From Lachnospiraceae bacterium (GTDB lineage: Bacteria; Bacillota_A; Clostridia; Lachnospirales; Lachnospiraceae), in assembly GCA_009911175.1 (NCBI GenBank), contig QXWX01000113.1, positions 1 to 19,600 of the forward strand: a stretch of DNA of 19,600 bases, given 5' to 3'. Made by a program: the position numbers and the translations under genes. The notes beneath the pieces are model-generated. The model did no database searches. It worked only from the letters and a program-made list of their open reading frames with translations, and was not told the DNA's origin. Below are positions 1-8,284 of this stretch, piece by piece (the first letter of the stretch is position 1; each line of letters begins with the position of its first letter).

Positions 1-476
1 TCCCCCTCCACAAACCAGTTTGCCCCGGCGAATGTCCGCTGTATCTGTTCGAGGGCTGTATGGCAGCTCCTCTTTGGACGGAACCCGTGGGAATAGTCGG
101 AGAAAGTGGGTTCATAAATGCTTTCCAATATCATTCGGACTACTTCCTGCACCAGCTTGTCATCCCCGGAAGGAATCCCAAGCGGACGCTTTTTACTGCT
201 GTTTTTCTTCGCAATATATGTACGCCGTGCAGGTCTCGGGCGGTAGGAGCGGTCTTTCAATGCGCTGATGATGCGCTCTATTCTCGGACTGCCCATCCCG
301 TCCAGCGTTTCACCATCCACACCCGGCGTCATGCTCCCCTCATTGGCGTAGATATTCCTATATGCCAACAGGTAGAACTCCGGGTTGTACAAGTTCCGGT
401 AAAGCCTTTGGAACTTGTACGATAAATCTTTAGACTGTTTGTTCAGGCTATTTAATACATCAGTTGGATTTCTCAT
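1..476 (-). CDS. ltrA: Group II intron reverse transcriptase/maturase, N-terminal part (cut by window edge)
   Basis: The reverse strand is open from an ATG at 476 to the window edge, giving about 158 codons of a protein that is normally about 600 aa. The N-terminus reads MRNPTDVLNSLNKQS, followed by the RT0/RT1 features of group II intron RTs: a TPGVDGET block, then RPARRTYIAKK, KKRPLGIPS and HGFRPKRSCHTAL. Such proteins fold and splice their host intron and reverse transcribe it into new DNA sites. The catalytic YADD and the maturase and endonuclease domains would lie outside the window. The start follows GGAAGGTG about 15 bases upstream. The gene lies in the intron whose 5' end is at 1100, as expected for an ORF in domain IV. 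Family assignment is firm; activity cannot be judged. Confidence 0.93.
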   Translation of the reverse strand, partial: MRNPTDVLNSLNKQSKDLSYKFQRLYRNLYNPEFYLLAYRNIYANEGSMTPGVDGETLDGMGSPRIERIISALKDRSYRPRPARRTYIAKKNSSKKRPLGIPSGDDKLVQEVVRMILESIYEPTFSDYSHGFRPKRSCHTALEQIQRTFAGANWFVEG

Positions 477-1100
477 GATGCCTCACGCACCTTCCTTTCT
501 TGTTTGTATTAAAGACATACTGCTCCCCTTCGTCATGTGGGCGGCTCTCCCGCTTCCGTTTTTACGGCTATCCCTGTAAATCCAGAGTCCACGGGCTACT
601 ATGGGAGCTGTGTAACCATGCCCACAAATGAGTGGGTTTAGGTCATCCCCGGTAGCGTATGCCATACATAGCGTTCCGTGTTGTCGGTAATCTTTGTAGA
701 TATGTGGCGTTCGCCGTTCAACCTAATCTAAGGCTTGCCTTGCTTCGGATATCACGCGCCTGCCGACAATTGAGCGACAGCCGCCAAAGCACCATGCGTT
801 CCATCTTCTTTCGCATGTAGGCCAGATACTCCCAGGCTCCGGCTACCAATCAAGCAGTTTAGCTTTCATCCTCATACACGGATTTTCATCCCCGCATAAA
901 ATGACGGTTAGAAGATTGCGCCATTCTATGCCCGTTATAGTAAAGAACACTATAACAACGACATGCTACACTCCCCAGAAGGTTTCCCCTCACGGATAAG
1001 TCGTGAAATGATAGACAGTAAATTTTCACCTTCCTTTCTTTGATATCTTTGTCTACCGCTTGCTAAAGGCGGTTTATGGCATACACCCTAACGGGCGCAC
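1..1100 (-). mobile_element. Group II intron, 5' portion (domains I to IV with RT gene)
   Basis: On the minus strand the intron begins at 1100 with GTGCGCCCGTTAGGGTG, the classic 5' splice-site start. About 620 bases without a convincing gene follow (477-1100), which is the usual space for ribozyme domains I-III, before the RT gene at 476. The sequence directly upstream (1101 and above) is a clean coding exon of a VirD4-like gene, so the boundary is defined by loss of the protein family match exactly at the GTG. The 3' end with domains V and VI is outside the window. A short open frame at 483-665 lies in the ribozyme part and is not treated as a gene. Confidence 0.88.
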
Positions 1101-2123
1101 AATGGTTTCCTTTCCTAAAACATCTTCCAGCTCTTTCAGCGTGGTCTTTTCCTTCCCTCCGAGGAATAAGGTGGTGTCACAATTCCCTTCGATTGTGTCA
1201 GCGTTGTCCTTATAAATCGCCTTTAGCTGAGATTTTGACTGTAAAATGATAGATGCCGATATTTCCCTGCTCCGGATTGTGGCGATCAGCTTCTCAAACT
1301 GCGGAATCTGCCCGATGTTCGCAAACTCATCCAGCAGCATCCTCACATGAATCGGAAGCCTGCCGTTATAAACATCATCCGCCTTGTCACAGAGCAGGTT
1401 AAAGAGCTGCGAATACATGATCGACACCACGAAATTAAATGTGGCGTCCGTATCTGAAATAATGACAAACAACGCTGTTTTCTGCTCCCCAAGCGTGTCA
1501 AGCTCCAGATCGTCATACTCCATAAGGTCACGCAGCTCTTTAATGTCAAACGGAGCCAATCTTGCGCCGCACGAAATAAGGATACTTTTTGCCGTCTTGC
1601 CCGCCGCAAGTTTGTACTTCTTATATTGGCGGACAGCGAAATGATTTGGGTCTTTTTCCTCCAGTTCGTCAAACAGCAGGTCAACGGCGTTTTTAAAATT
1701 CTCGTCATCTTCCCTCGCTTCGCTTGCGTCAATCATATCAATCAGCATGGCGAAATTCTGTTCTTCTTCCGGGGCTTCATACCAGATATAAGCGATAAGC
1801 GCCGTGTAATACAGCTTTTCCGCTTTCACCCAAAAATCCTCGCCGGATTGCTGCCCCTCCCCTTTGGTGTTGACAATAATCGTGTTTACAAGTTTCAAAA
1901 TGTCCTTTTCACTCCGTAAATAGGCGAAAGGATTGTAGTGCATGGACTTTGCGAAGTTTATGGTATTGAGGACTTTTATCTTATATTTTCCCCGTTTCAG
2001 CATCTTTCCGACCTCGCATAAAACGGTGCCTTTCGGGTCAGTTACCACGAATGAGCTGTGCATCTGCATCAGGTTCGGTTTCACAAAAAATCTGGTCTTG
2101 CCCGACCGTGTCAAGTAAACCAA
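1101..2123 (-). pseudogene. virD4: VirD4/TraG-type conjugal coupling protein, internal fragment (5' truncated, 3' interrupted by intron)
   Basis: Coupling ATPase that delivers relaxase-bound DNA to the type IV secretion channel at the membrane. The fragment reads RSGKTRFFVKPN (the end of Walker A) at its start, then VVTDPKGT and FWVKAEKLYYTALIAYIW. Walker B is RMLLDE at residues 261-266, followed by FANIGQIP and QSKSQLKAIY. This matches the VirD4-like proteins of Clostridia ICEs. The N-terminal membrane region and the first half of Walker A are missing: family similarity begins near 2110 and the first codons (MVYLT) are foreign. The last exon codon is ATT at 1103-1101, and the next base starts the group II intron; reading on gives a stop at 1074. 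Family members are roughly 600 aa, so this is about half. Not functional as it stands, although splicing could repair the 3' break. Confidence 0.9.
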
Positions 2124-2151
2124 TAAAAAAATGTCGAATTTTGTATCTTCG

Positions 2152-2684
2152 TTATCGCCTGCATTCCGACCGATTTCTCTCCGTTCTCATCCCATAAGAT
2201 TTTTCTCCCCATCTGCTCTTTTGGATGAACAAATGTCCTTTCCCATCAACCCTGTACCTAATATTAATTCGCGGCATTTTCATCAGAAAAGCACTTACTC
2301 CCAAATCAACTTTCATCTCCCCCTCTTCTCCCCTCACAAAACGCATTTCCGAAAATACAGGCTTTAACTTCTTTTCCAGCCATGCTTCCAGCTTTTCATT
2401 ACTCTCAAACGGTATCACCAGCAGCTTATTAACGAGGTCATCCATCTGCTCCTTCGTCATCAGGCACTTACATACATCTTCTCTATAAACAAGCGCCCTG
2501 CTGCTTCCACAATCCCACGCAATACAGATTCCCCCATCATCGCTGATAGCAGTAACTGTTCCCTGTCCCCCGTTTTCAATCCTTCCTCCCGCCCTGCTCC
2601 CATACATTCCAGTTCCACCCGGCTGCCTGCCGGAAATATTTCTTCTAAGATCAGCTTTTCTACTCTCGACATTACATGAACCAT
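2152..2684 (-). pseudogene. DUF4314-like small protein, apparent frameshift
   Basis: One frame starts at an ATG at 2684, behind AGGAG, and reads EEIFPAGSRVELECMG. A second frame (2607-2152) continues with GGQGTVTAISDDGGICIAWDCGSS and RALVYREDVCKCL. Placed end to end these resemble DUF4314, whose members show a GxRVxL strand, then GTxGTV, then a VxWDNGSS-like block. The family part therefore changes frame in the G-rich stretch around 2560-2610, which points to a one-base shift, either real decay or a sequencing error. The downstream frame continues for about 100 residues with a KLEAWLEKKLKPVF segment and stops at 2152, just before the broken VirD4 fragment. DUF4314 proteins are common in mobile elements of Clostridia; their function is unknown. 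Confidence 0.5.
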
Positions 2685-2717
2685 TTCATTTCTCCTAAAT
2701 CTCCTCATTCTTCTGAA

Positions 2718-3068
2718 TCACCTTGTTTGCTCCCTTAGCGGCTTCTCGCCATATTCGTTAAAATATGCCTCCGCATCTTCCCTTTCCCTACAGAACGTCA
2801 ACTGTGTTCCCCGATAGATATCATCAATGTCACAGAACCGTCTCGACAATCCCGCGTAATCGTCTGCCTCCATGTCCCACGCCAGGCAGCATCCGTTTTC
2901 TTCCGCATACTGCCTTAAGTCTTCACGGATAATGTCTTTTGTTTTTTCTGACAATTGGGATAAAAATATTGTTGGATAAGGTATTGCAAGTTTTCTTTCT
3001 CTTATCAGATCACCACTCCCTCTCTGTTTTCTTTCTATGCGGAATGCCGGCCACTGAACGCTCCTCAC
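2718..3068 (-). CDS. Hypothetical protein, 116 aa
   Basis: An open frame on the same strand and in the same order as the recombinase operon. It encodes a charged, soluble protein with no membrane segment, containing EKTKDIIREDLRQYAEENG and CREREDAEAYFNEYGEKP. I do not recognise a family. The start is unclear: the longest version begins at a GTG at 3068, and an AGAGGGAG site internal to that version suggests a shorter start with a rare codon. It lies downstream of recombinase C behind a hairpin (3089-3120), so it may be expressed separately or only by read-through. It ends just before the DUF4314-like frame. Confidence 0.5.
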   Translation of the reverse strand: MRSVQWPAFRIERKQRGSGDLIRERKLAIPYPTIFLSQLSEKTKDIIREDLRQYAEENGCCLAWDMEADDYAGLSRRFCDIDDIYRGTQLTFCREREDAEAYFNEYGEKPLREQTR

Positions 3069-3088
3069 ATATATCAGGGCACAAGAAA

Positions 3089-3120
3089 GGGAAGGCTGCT
3101 ATATGTATACAAGCCTTCCC
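3089..3120 (-). terminator. Hairpin after recombinase C
   Basis: A perfect 9-bp inverted repeat (gggaaggct and agccttccc) with a 14-base loop, followed on the minus strand by TTTCTTG. It lies about 70 bases after the stop of recombinase C, so it is a plausible weak intrinsic terminator for that operon. Confidence 0.55.
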
Positions 3121-3187
3121 GCTTCTTCGGATGAACTTCCACCGCAGTCTATATCCTGCTTTCATCCGTTTTCTCTATCCTAGTTCA

Positions 3188-4804
3188 CTATCCTACATTC
3201 CTATTTTTTACATTCACTTTCTCCACCTCTTCTAAAACCGCCATGTATTCCTCCCGGAAATTCCATAATACTTCGATATGCTCCGGATCATAAAAATAAA
3301 CCACATCCACAAGCTCCTGTATGATCTGATGAGACAGCCCCTCCAATGCCGTATACCTTGCGAAATGAGTCAGTGCTCCGTTTTTCTCCATAGCTTTTCT
3401 GCTTTCGGCCTGCCGGATCTGTTCCTGCAGCTTCCTTTTTTTCTCCTGATACCCAGCCGCTTCCTGTGACATCTTTTCTTTTTCTGCCAGAAATCTTTCT
3501 TTGGAGATTTCCCCCGATACATAGCTTTCATACAGCTTTCTCTTTTCCTTGGCACATTGCCCGGTCTTGCCCTCATAGAATCCGATCTCTTTTTCCAACT
3601 TTGGGATATCCAGCGTTTTATTCAGTTCCCTGACCTCCTTTAGCGCCTTGTCCGCAATAGCAGCCTGCTGTCTGACTAATGAAAGGACTACGTTTTCTAT
3701 ACTGAAAATGGAAAATCCCTTTTTATAACATTGCGTCTCCCCGGAATACCTCACAGTTGAACAATATCCCCTCGCGCCTCTGAATCCTGGTTCCATTCTG
3801 ATTCTTATAGCCCGTTTACAGTAACCGCATTTTATTTTACCTTTGAAGATATTCGCAGGTTTTTTGACTATTCTGTGATGTACACCACTATCCTGTACAG
3901 GCTGTATTTTATCAAATTCCTCTTGTGGGATAATAGCTTCATGCATTCCCGGTACGCAGATCCAGTCTCTTCTTGCAACATCCACTCCTGACTTTCGCGC
4001 CACCACCACCCTTTCGGTTTTATGGTTCACCATCGTCCCTGTATAGATTGGATTCAACAATATCTTTTTCACCATATTTCTTCTCCACAACGGAGACGTT
4101 CCGTTATTATGATACGCAAACCCTTTCTCCCTCAAATATTCTGCCGGGGTAATAACATGCTCTTCGTTCAATTCCCGGGCAATTTCAGTATATTTTTTTC
4201 CTGTCAGTCTTTTATCAAAAATTTTGCGTACAACACTTGCTGCTTCCGGGTCGATATAAAGCGCAGTCCTGTCCTCTCCTTTGAATTGATACCCGTATGG
4301 CGGAAAGCCGCCGTGATATTTGCCTGACTCAGCCTGTTTCCTCATGACCTGCTTTATGCTCTGTGAACAAATCTGCGGGTATATCCCGTTCACCAGATTC
4401 TTAAATTTCGCCTCTGAATCTTTTCTTTTTGTGACCGGATCCTCACTATCGTAACCATCATTGATGGCTATAAAACGAACCTGCATAAACGGAAATACTT
4501 TTTCAATATAGTTTTGTGTATCAACCGTATCACGGCCAAGCCTGCTCAGCTCTTTGACCAAAATAAGGGAATGCTCCCTGCTTTTTACCAGTTCCATCAT
4601 TTTTTGAAAGCCGGGGCGGTTATAATTGGTCCCGCTGTAGCCATCGTCCACGCAGAACTCAACATGCGCACCACGGAATTCCTCCCTGCCCTGGATATAC
4701 TGTCTGATCATGAGTTTCTGGTTCGCGATACTGTTGCTCTCATCCTGCCTGTCATCGTCATCCTTTGAAAGCCTTGCGTATCCAAATATAAATTCATACC
4801 GCAT
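3188..4804 (-). CDS. Large serine recombinase C (TnpX/TndX-type)
   Basis: A site-specific recombinase of 538 aa that cuts and rejoins DNA through a 5'-phosphoserine link. The N-terminal resolvase domain starts GYARLSKDDDD, with the nucleophile Ser13. It then shows DDGYSGTNYNRPGF and KELSRLGRD, the arginine-bearing active-site helix. The recombinase domain contains PPYGYQF and KKILLNPIYTG. A zinc ribbon (CGYCKRAI, later Cys pairs) and a long C-terminal coiled coil (EKEKMSQEAAGYQEKKRK) follow. Length and domains are complete. The ATG at 4804 overlaps the last codons of recombinase B (stop at 4794), so translation is probably coupled. It is the third gene of an A-B-C recombinase operon. Whether it integrates the outer element or works only together with A and B cannot be told from sequence. 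Confidence 0.93.
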   Translation of the reverse strand: MRYEFIFGYARLSKDDDDRQDESNSIANQKLMIRQYIQGREEFRGAHVEFCVDDGYSGTNYNRPGFQKMMELVKSREHSLILVKELSRLGRDTVDTQNYIEKVFPFMQVRFIAINDGYDSEDPVTKRKDSEAKFKNLVNGIYPQICSQSIKQVMRKQAESGKYHGGFPPYGYQFKGEDRTALYIDPEAASVVRKIFDKRLTGKKYTEIARELNEEHVITPAEYLREKGFAYHNNGTSPLWRRNMVKKILLNPIYTGTMVNHKTERVVVARKSGVDVARRDWICVPGMHEAIIPQEEFDKIQPVQDSGVHHRIVKKPANIFKGKIKCGYCKRAIRIRMEPGFRGARGYCSTVRYSGETQCYKKGFSIFSIENVVLSLVRQQAAIADKALKEVRELNKTLDIPKLEKEIGFYEGKTGQCAKEKRKLYESYVSGEISKERFLAEKEKMSQEAAGYQEKKRKLQEQIRQAESRKAMEKNGALTHFARYTALEGLSHQIIQELVDVVYFYDPEHIEVLWNFREEYMAVLEEVEKVNVKNRNVG

Positions 4805-5648
4805 AGGGAAACCTCCTCTCCGAATCTGTTTCCGGTACTATTTCTGTAACAGTTTCCGAAACTGCCTCTTCTTCAAAGATATCCCCGAACCAGAAGCAGA
4901 CCGTGATCTCTCCCGCCGATCTTACGATGACCTTTTCAATAAACAGTTCTACAAGCTCCCGGCTGATTTCCGTAACCCCCTTGTGCTTTATCAATTGTTC
5001 CGTCCAGTCTATTTTTGTCCGCAGACGGTTCAGCATGCCCTGATAATGGTCCTGTACCGCTTCCATAGACTCATACGCCGCTTTCTGCCTTTCCAGATAC
5101 TCCGCCTTGATCCCCTGATATTCCTGTCTGTCCAGGATGCCGGACACGTAATGCTCAAAAAGCTGCTCCAGCATTCCTTCAAACTTTTCGTATCTGTCCC
5201 TTGCGTTTCTGATATTCTGGTCAGCCTCCTTTTTTAACTGTTTATAAAATCCCATGCCATAAGACCGGCCAAACTCTGACGCAAGTTTTATCTGATATTT
5301 TAACGCCGCGCAGACTGCTTCCATAATACAAATTTCATTGATCCGTTTCACACATTTCACATGTTCTGCGTTTCTGGTTGTCGGACATATATAGTATTGG
5401 CGCTCGTTTCCACGTCTATAACGCTGCATTCTACGGCCGCATTCACCGCAGAATATACGTCCAAGAAATGGACCGTTTGCGGATTTTTTATAACCTTTAT
5501 CTATATTTTCAGCCCAAAGCTGCAAGGTATCGTCCCAACGCTCCGTATTAATTTTCTGCGCCTCTTCGAATACAGACTTTTCAACCAGCGGCTCCCACAT
5601 ACCTTCCCTGACATCCCAGTCTTTCTCCGGTATCAGGTTCAATGGGAT
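4794..5648 (-). pseudogene. Large serine recombinase B, C-terminal half (split by the inner element)
   Basis: The frame is open from 5684 down to 4794, but family sequence begins at ATC CCA TTG AAC (5648). The protein reads IPLNLIPEKDWDVREGMWEPLVE, then FLGRIFCGECGRRMQ and YYICPTTRNAEH, a Cys4 zinc ribbon, then a coiled coil of about 90 residues. There is no catalytic domain. The only start codon available is a TTG at 5642 with no convincing ribosome site, so this piece is probably not translated alone. It is the missing C-terminal half of the recombinase at 14645-15514: joined at the shared GAT, the two give one frame of about 573 codons. Its last codons overlap the start of recombinase C. 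Confidence 0.92.
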
Positions 5649-5690
5649 ATTTTCATATAGTGCTTTTTGGGTTTTCCCATAAACTTAATA
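5646..5690. other. attL of the inner element
   Basis: The host (recombinase B) sequence ends at GAT 5646-5648. The element then starts with an AT-rich stretch and CCCATAAAC at 5676-5684. The same GAT occurs at the right junction (14645-14647). The six bases starting at GAT differ between the two ends (GATATT and GATTTT), as known for Tn916-type coupling sequences, which need not match. Confidence 0.75.
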
Positions 5691-5700
5691 CAGATTTTCT

Positions 5701-5740
5701 TATAACTTCTTATATCTTCTCATATCTTCTTATATCTCCA
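5701..5740. repeat. 10-bp periodic repeats, likely integrase arm sites
   Basis: Four tandem 10-mers with the consensus TATATCTTCT (TATAACTTCT, TATATCTTCT, CATATCTTCT, TATATCTCCA). A degenerate copy precedes them, and two more lie at 5795-5814. The period is one helical turn. Their place between attL and the int gene matches the DR2-type arm sites bound by the N-terminal domain of Tn916 Int. Binding is inferred. Confidence 0.6.
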
Positions 5741-5768
5741 CGGAACCCTGTAAATCAGGGCTTCGTGG
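5738..5768. repeat. Inverted repeat near attL
   Basis: A near-perfect 13-bp stem (ccacggaaccctg and cagggcttcgtgg) around a 5-base loop, between the two groups of arm-type repeats and downstream of int. It could stop int transcription or shape the excision complex. There is no T tract directly after it on the minus strand. Confidence 0.5.
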
Positions 5769-5794
5769 ATATTTCGCTATTGGTAGATACTTCA

Positions 5795-5814
5795 CGTATC
5801 TTCTTATATCTCTA
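5795..5814. repeat. Second pair of 10-bp arm-type repeats
   Basis: CGTATCTTCT followed by TATATCTCTA, two further copies of the 10-mer at 5701-5740, close to the int stop codon. Confidence 0.5.
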
Positions 5815-5844
5815 TTATAGAGACACTTCAAACGTAGTAAAAAA

Positions 5845-5855
5845 GTAGTAAATTC
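5845..5855. repeat. 11-bp direct repeat shared by both ends of the inner element
   Basis: gtagtaaattc at 5845-5855 recurs exactly at 14568-14578, about 70 bases inside the right end. A shared word near both ends of an integrase-borne element suggests a binding site for Int or Xis. Confidence 0.45.
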
Positions 5856-7043
5856 TTATTCCGCTAACCGTTCCATTTCAGCCTGTATTCCGTCTATGGT
5901 AACATGTGCGTACAGATTAAGCGTGATTTCTATACTGCTATGTCCCATGATGTATTGCAGGCTTTTCGGATTCATGTTTTTTCCGGCTAATCTTGTGCAA
6001 AAGGTGTGTCTTAATACATGCGGTGAAAAATACGGCAGTTCGTCCTCATGTGTTTTATTATACTTTGTTACAAGATTCCGAAAAGTTGCTGAATAGTATT
6101 GACCTATTACTGGATGTCCTTCTTGCGTGAGAAATAAGAAATCGCTGTAGCCATCTATGATATCCGATTGTATACCTTCACATTGCTTTAATACGTGTTT
6201 AAATGCTTCATAAGCTGTTTGATTCATGGGGACTTGGCGGACACCGCTTTTAGTCTTTGGGGTATCTATGTAATAACCGTGTTCACTGTCTTTCAATAGT
6301 TGATGATTTACATGGATTAACCTTTTCTCAAAGTCTAAATCATTTACAGTCAATCCGCACAGTTCGGAAATTCTAAGCCCTGTATTTAGCAATATCACAA
6401 TCACATCATAATACTTTTTATAAATCATATCCGTTTTAGCAAATGCAAGAAGTTTCTTTTCTTCGTCCTCTGTCAATGCTTCCCGTGGCTTGCTGTCATC
6501 TGCAATAACATCACTCATTTTGTAGTCAAAAGGATTTTTACGTACATAATCATCTTGAATAGCGATATAAAAAGCCGCTTTTAAAGAACGTTTGTAATTA
6601 TTGATAGTTTTATAAGCATATCCTTTTGCTTTCATGCGGACAGCCCATTCTTTAGCGTCAGAGGGTTTTATACTGTCTATACTACGTAATCCCAGTATAT
6701 CCTTTTCTAAGGCTCTCATAAGCCTCTGGCGGCCTAGAAGGGTACTCTTTTTAACATTTGCCCGGCTTGCGTTCTGCTTTTTGTAGAGTTCGCAAAGAGT
6801 CATTTTTTTACCGTTAGTATCAATTCCGTCTGAAAGGTCTTTTTGTATTTCGTTTTCTTTCTCACGGAGTGATATACAATCCCTCTTTCCTTTAGGTACT
6901 CTGTCTGTAGCGGTCAGTTTCCAGGAATAAGCAAACTGTACTTTCCCAAATATATCCGTGTATTTATATGCGTATCTTCCATCTTTTCTCTGGCTCTCTC
7001 CGTTGTTTAATATCCTTCCTTTTAAATCTCTTCTTTTCTCCAT
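5856..7043 (-). CDS. int: Tn916-type tyrosine recombinase (integrase)
   Basis: Integrates and excises the inner element by strand exchange through a 3'-phosphotyrosine. Counting from the ATG at 7043 it has 395 aa, close to Tn916 Int (405 aa). The opening RGRILNNGESQRKDGRY-like arm-binding domain and SIDSIKPSDAKEWAVRM are near-identical in style to Tn916 Int. The catalytic set is complete: R224 (TGLRISE), K265 (TPKTKSG), H342 and R345 (HVLRHTFC), H368 (MGHSS) and Y378 (NLYAHVT). I prefer 7043 because AAGGAG lies 7 bases upstream; a longer frame to 7139 would overlap xis and its extra 32 residues do not resemble the family. It follows xis as in Tn916. It is probably functional. Confidence 0.95.
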   Translation of the reverse strand: MEKRRDLKGRILNNGESQRKDGRYAYKYTDIFGKVQFAYSWKLTATDRVPKGKRDCISLREKENEIQKDLSDGIDTNGKKMTLCELYKKQNASRANVKKSTLLGRQRLMRALEKDILGLRSIDSIKPSDAKEWAVRMKAKGYAYKTINNYKRSLKAAFYIAIQDDYVRKNPFDYKMSDVIADDSKPREALTEDEEKKLLAFAKTDMIYKKYYDVIVILLNTGLRISELCGLTVNDLDFEKRLIHVNHQLLKDSEHGYYIDTPKTKSGVRQVPMNQTAYEAFKHVLKQCEGIQSDIIDGYSDFLFLTQEGHPVIGQYYSATFRNLVTKYNKTHEDELPYFSPHVLRHTFCTRLAGKNMNPKSLQYIMGHSSIEITLNLYAHVTIDGIQAEMERLAE

Positions 7044-7119
7044 TTTTTTCTCCTTCCATAATTGGAAAGAGCCTTGATATGACTTACTTATATTATAGCA
7101 CATCTTGGCTCTTTTTGCA

Positions 7120-7323
7120 TTAAATAGTATCAACTTCATCCAATATTTTTTCGAATTGTTTCCGCTTTATTTGTATACGGTTTCCATTCATAAATAGCCA
7201 TTTCGCATTTTTGCTTTCTTCCGCAAAACGACGCAATTTGTTTTCACCGATACCAAAATATTCGGAGGCTTCTTTCATTGTCAGCATGTATTTTTCGCTG
7301 ATAGGTACGTTTATATCGATCAT
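7120..7323 (-). CDS. xis: Tn916-type excisionase
   Basis: A 67-aa basic DNA-binding protein that directs Int towards excision. It matches Tn916 Xis nearly along its whole length: [23 protein letters not shown], then [20 protein letters not shown]. It has a winged-helix MerR-like fold in this family. An AAGAAGG ribosome site precedes the ATG. It lies between the initiator (stop 7339) and int, so expression of excision genes probably follows the replication and mobilization operon. Confidence 0.95.
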   Translation of the reverse strand: MIDINVPISEKYMLTMKEASEYFGIGENKLRRFAEESKNAKWLFMNGNRIQIKRKQFEKILDEVDTI

Positions 7324-7338
7324 GAAAACACCTTCTTT

Positions 7339-8199
7339 CTACTTATATTCATTCTTTGCTCTAATTATATAATTCGTATCTTTTTGGATTAGTGCACCTG
7401 TTTCACTGTCTGTTGTAAGTTTGTATAAACCGACATCTACATAATTTTTACCATCACTATCCGTTCCAACAATACCAAAATTAGGAATAAAATCATTTAA
7501 TTTAGTATTATCTTCCATGCCGAAAGATACTTTTGGCTTTTTTAAACCTTGTGAGTTAAAGTATCTTTTTTTTCCATACATATCTTTATCAGTCAACAAA
7601 GCGGAAGTTATATATTTGGTTATATATGAGGATGCCTTTTCTGAGTTTTCTATTTTTTCGCAATCGTTGAATCCATATTTCCAGTCTGTCAGATTATATA
7701 CTTGTCGGCCGTTTCTTACTACGGGTATATTTGTCTTAGGGTTAACTGCCTGTACAAAGTTTTCATTTGGAATTTTTCCGAGCAAGCCGTGAAAATGAAT
7801 TGCACCTGATTTATGTAATTCCGGAACAAGCAGATAGTTAAATTTTCCATATTTATCACGTATTGACCGACACCATTTTAGCAGAACTGTTTTTGAAACG
7901 TCATAATTAAAACTGTTTACTTTTTGGGGATCGAGAGTCAGCGTAACAAACCATTCAAAATCATTAGTTAAAGCATAGCCTTTTATCCGTCTCCTGATGG
8001 CATGAATTTGACTACGGGTTCGTTTTTCCTGTTCTTCATCGGATAATTTAGGCTTATTTTTAGATGATGGTGCCCTTGCTCCTATATATGTTTCCTTTGG
8101 TTGATGGTAAGCAACTATTTCTATCATCCCGTTGCCATAGTCAGTTGTTTTCCGGTTGTATTCTTTGATATCATTTAGCGGAGGAAGCGTAATTTTCAT
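7339..8199 (-). CDS. HUH replication initiator / relaxase-like protein
   Basis: A 286-aa rolling-circle type endonuclease. The three motifs are visible in order: FVTLTLDP (residues 84-91), the metal-binding HFH (H135, H137 in GAIHFHGLL) and the catalytic tyrosine motif SSYITKYI (Y192 or Y196, with K195). It nicks one DNA strand and stays bound to the 5' end. The style recalls small phage and plasmid replication proteins, some of which serve as relaxases of integrative mobilizable elements in Firmicutes. It is not the MobT/Orf20 type usual beside Tn916-like Int. GGAG precedes the ATG. Directly upstream is a dense hairpin region (8242-8468), the likely DNA target or a single-strand origin. Function as relaxase rather than replication protein is inferred. 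Confidence 0.82.
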   Translation of the reverse strand: MKITLPPLNDIKEYNRKTTDYGNGMIEIVAYHQPKETYIGARAPSSKNKPKLSDEEQEKRTRSQIHAIRRRIKGYALTNDFEWFVTLTLDPQKVNSFNYDVSKTVLLKWCRSIRDKYGKFNYLLVPELHKSGAIHFHGLLGKIPNENFVQAVNPKTNIPVVRNGRQVYNLTDWKYGFNDCEKIENSEKASSYITKYITSALLTDKDMYGKKRYFNSQGLKKPKVSFGMEDNTKLNDFIPNFGIVGTDSDGKNYVDVGLYKLTTDSETGALIQKDTNYIIRAKNEYK

Positions 8200-8241
8200 A
8201 TTTATGTCTCCAACATATTTTGTAATTTGATGCTTTACGTC

Positions 8242-8276
8242 GCAACATTGCCTAATGTCAAGTAAGGCAATGTTGC
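8242..8276. repeat. Perfect 11-bp stem-loop upstream of the HUH gene
   Basis: gcaacattgcc and ggcaatgttgc flank a 13-base loop (8253-8265), about 40 bases before the initiator start. There is no T tract on either strand. It is suitable as an origin hairpin or nick-site structure for the HUH protein. Confidence 0.6.
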
Positions 8277-8284
8277 CTGTCCTG

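Noticed and set aside
20..425. Plus-strand open frames at the left edge
   Set aside because: They lie antisense to the clear reverse transcriptase reading frame, which has strong family motifs.
483..665. 60-aa minus-strand frame inside the intron
   Set aside because: It lies in the ribozyme domains upstream of the RT gene, resembles no protein and has no separate context.
1343..1732. 129-aa minus-strand frame
   Set aside because: It is a shifted-frame shadow of the VirD4 fragment, rich in Arg, Ser and Thr with no family features.
8253..8268. The word tgtcaagtaa at 8256 resembles gtcaagtaaacc at the broken VirD4 end (about 2110)
   Set aside because: It is short and falls in the loop of a hairpin; probably chance, not a shared attachment site.
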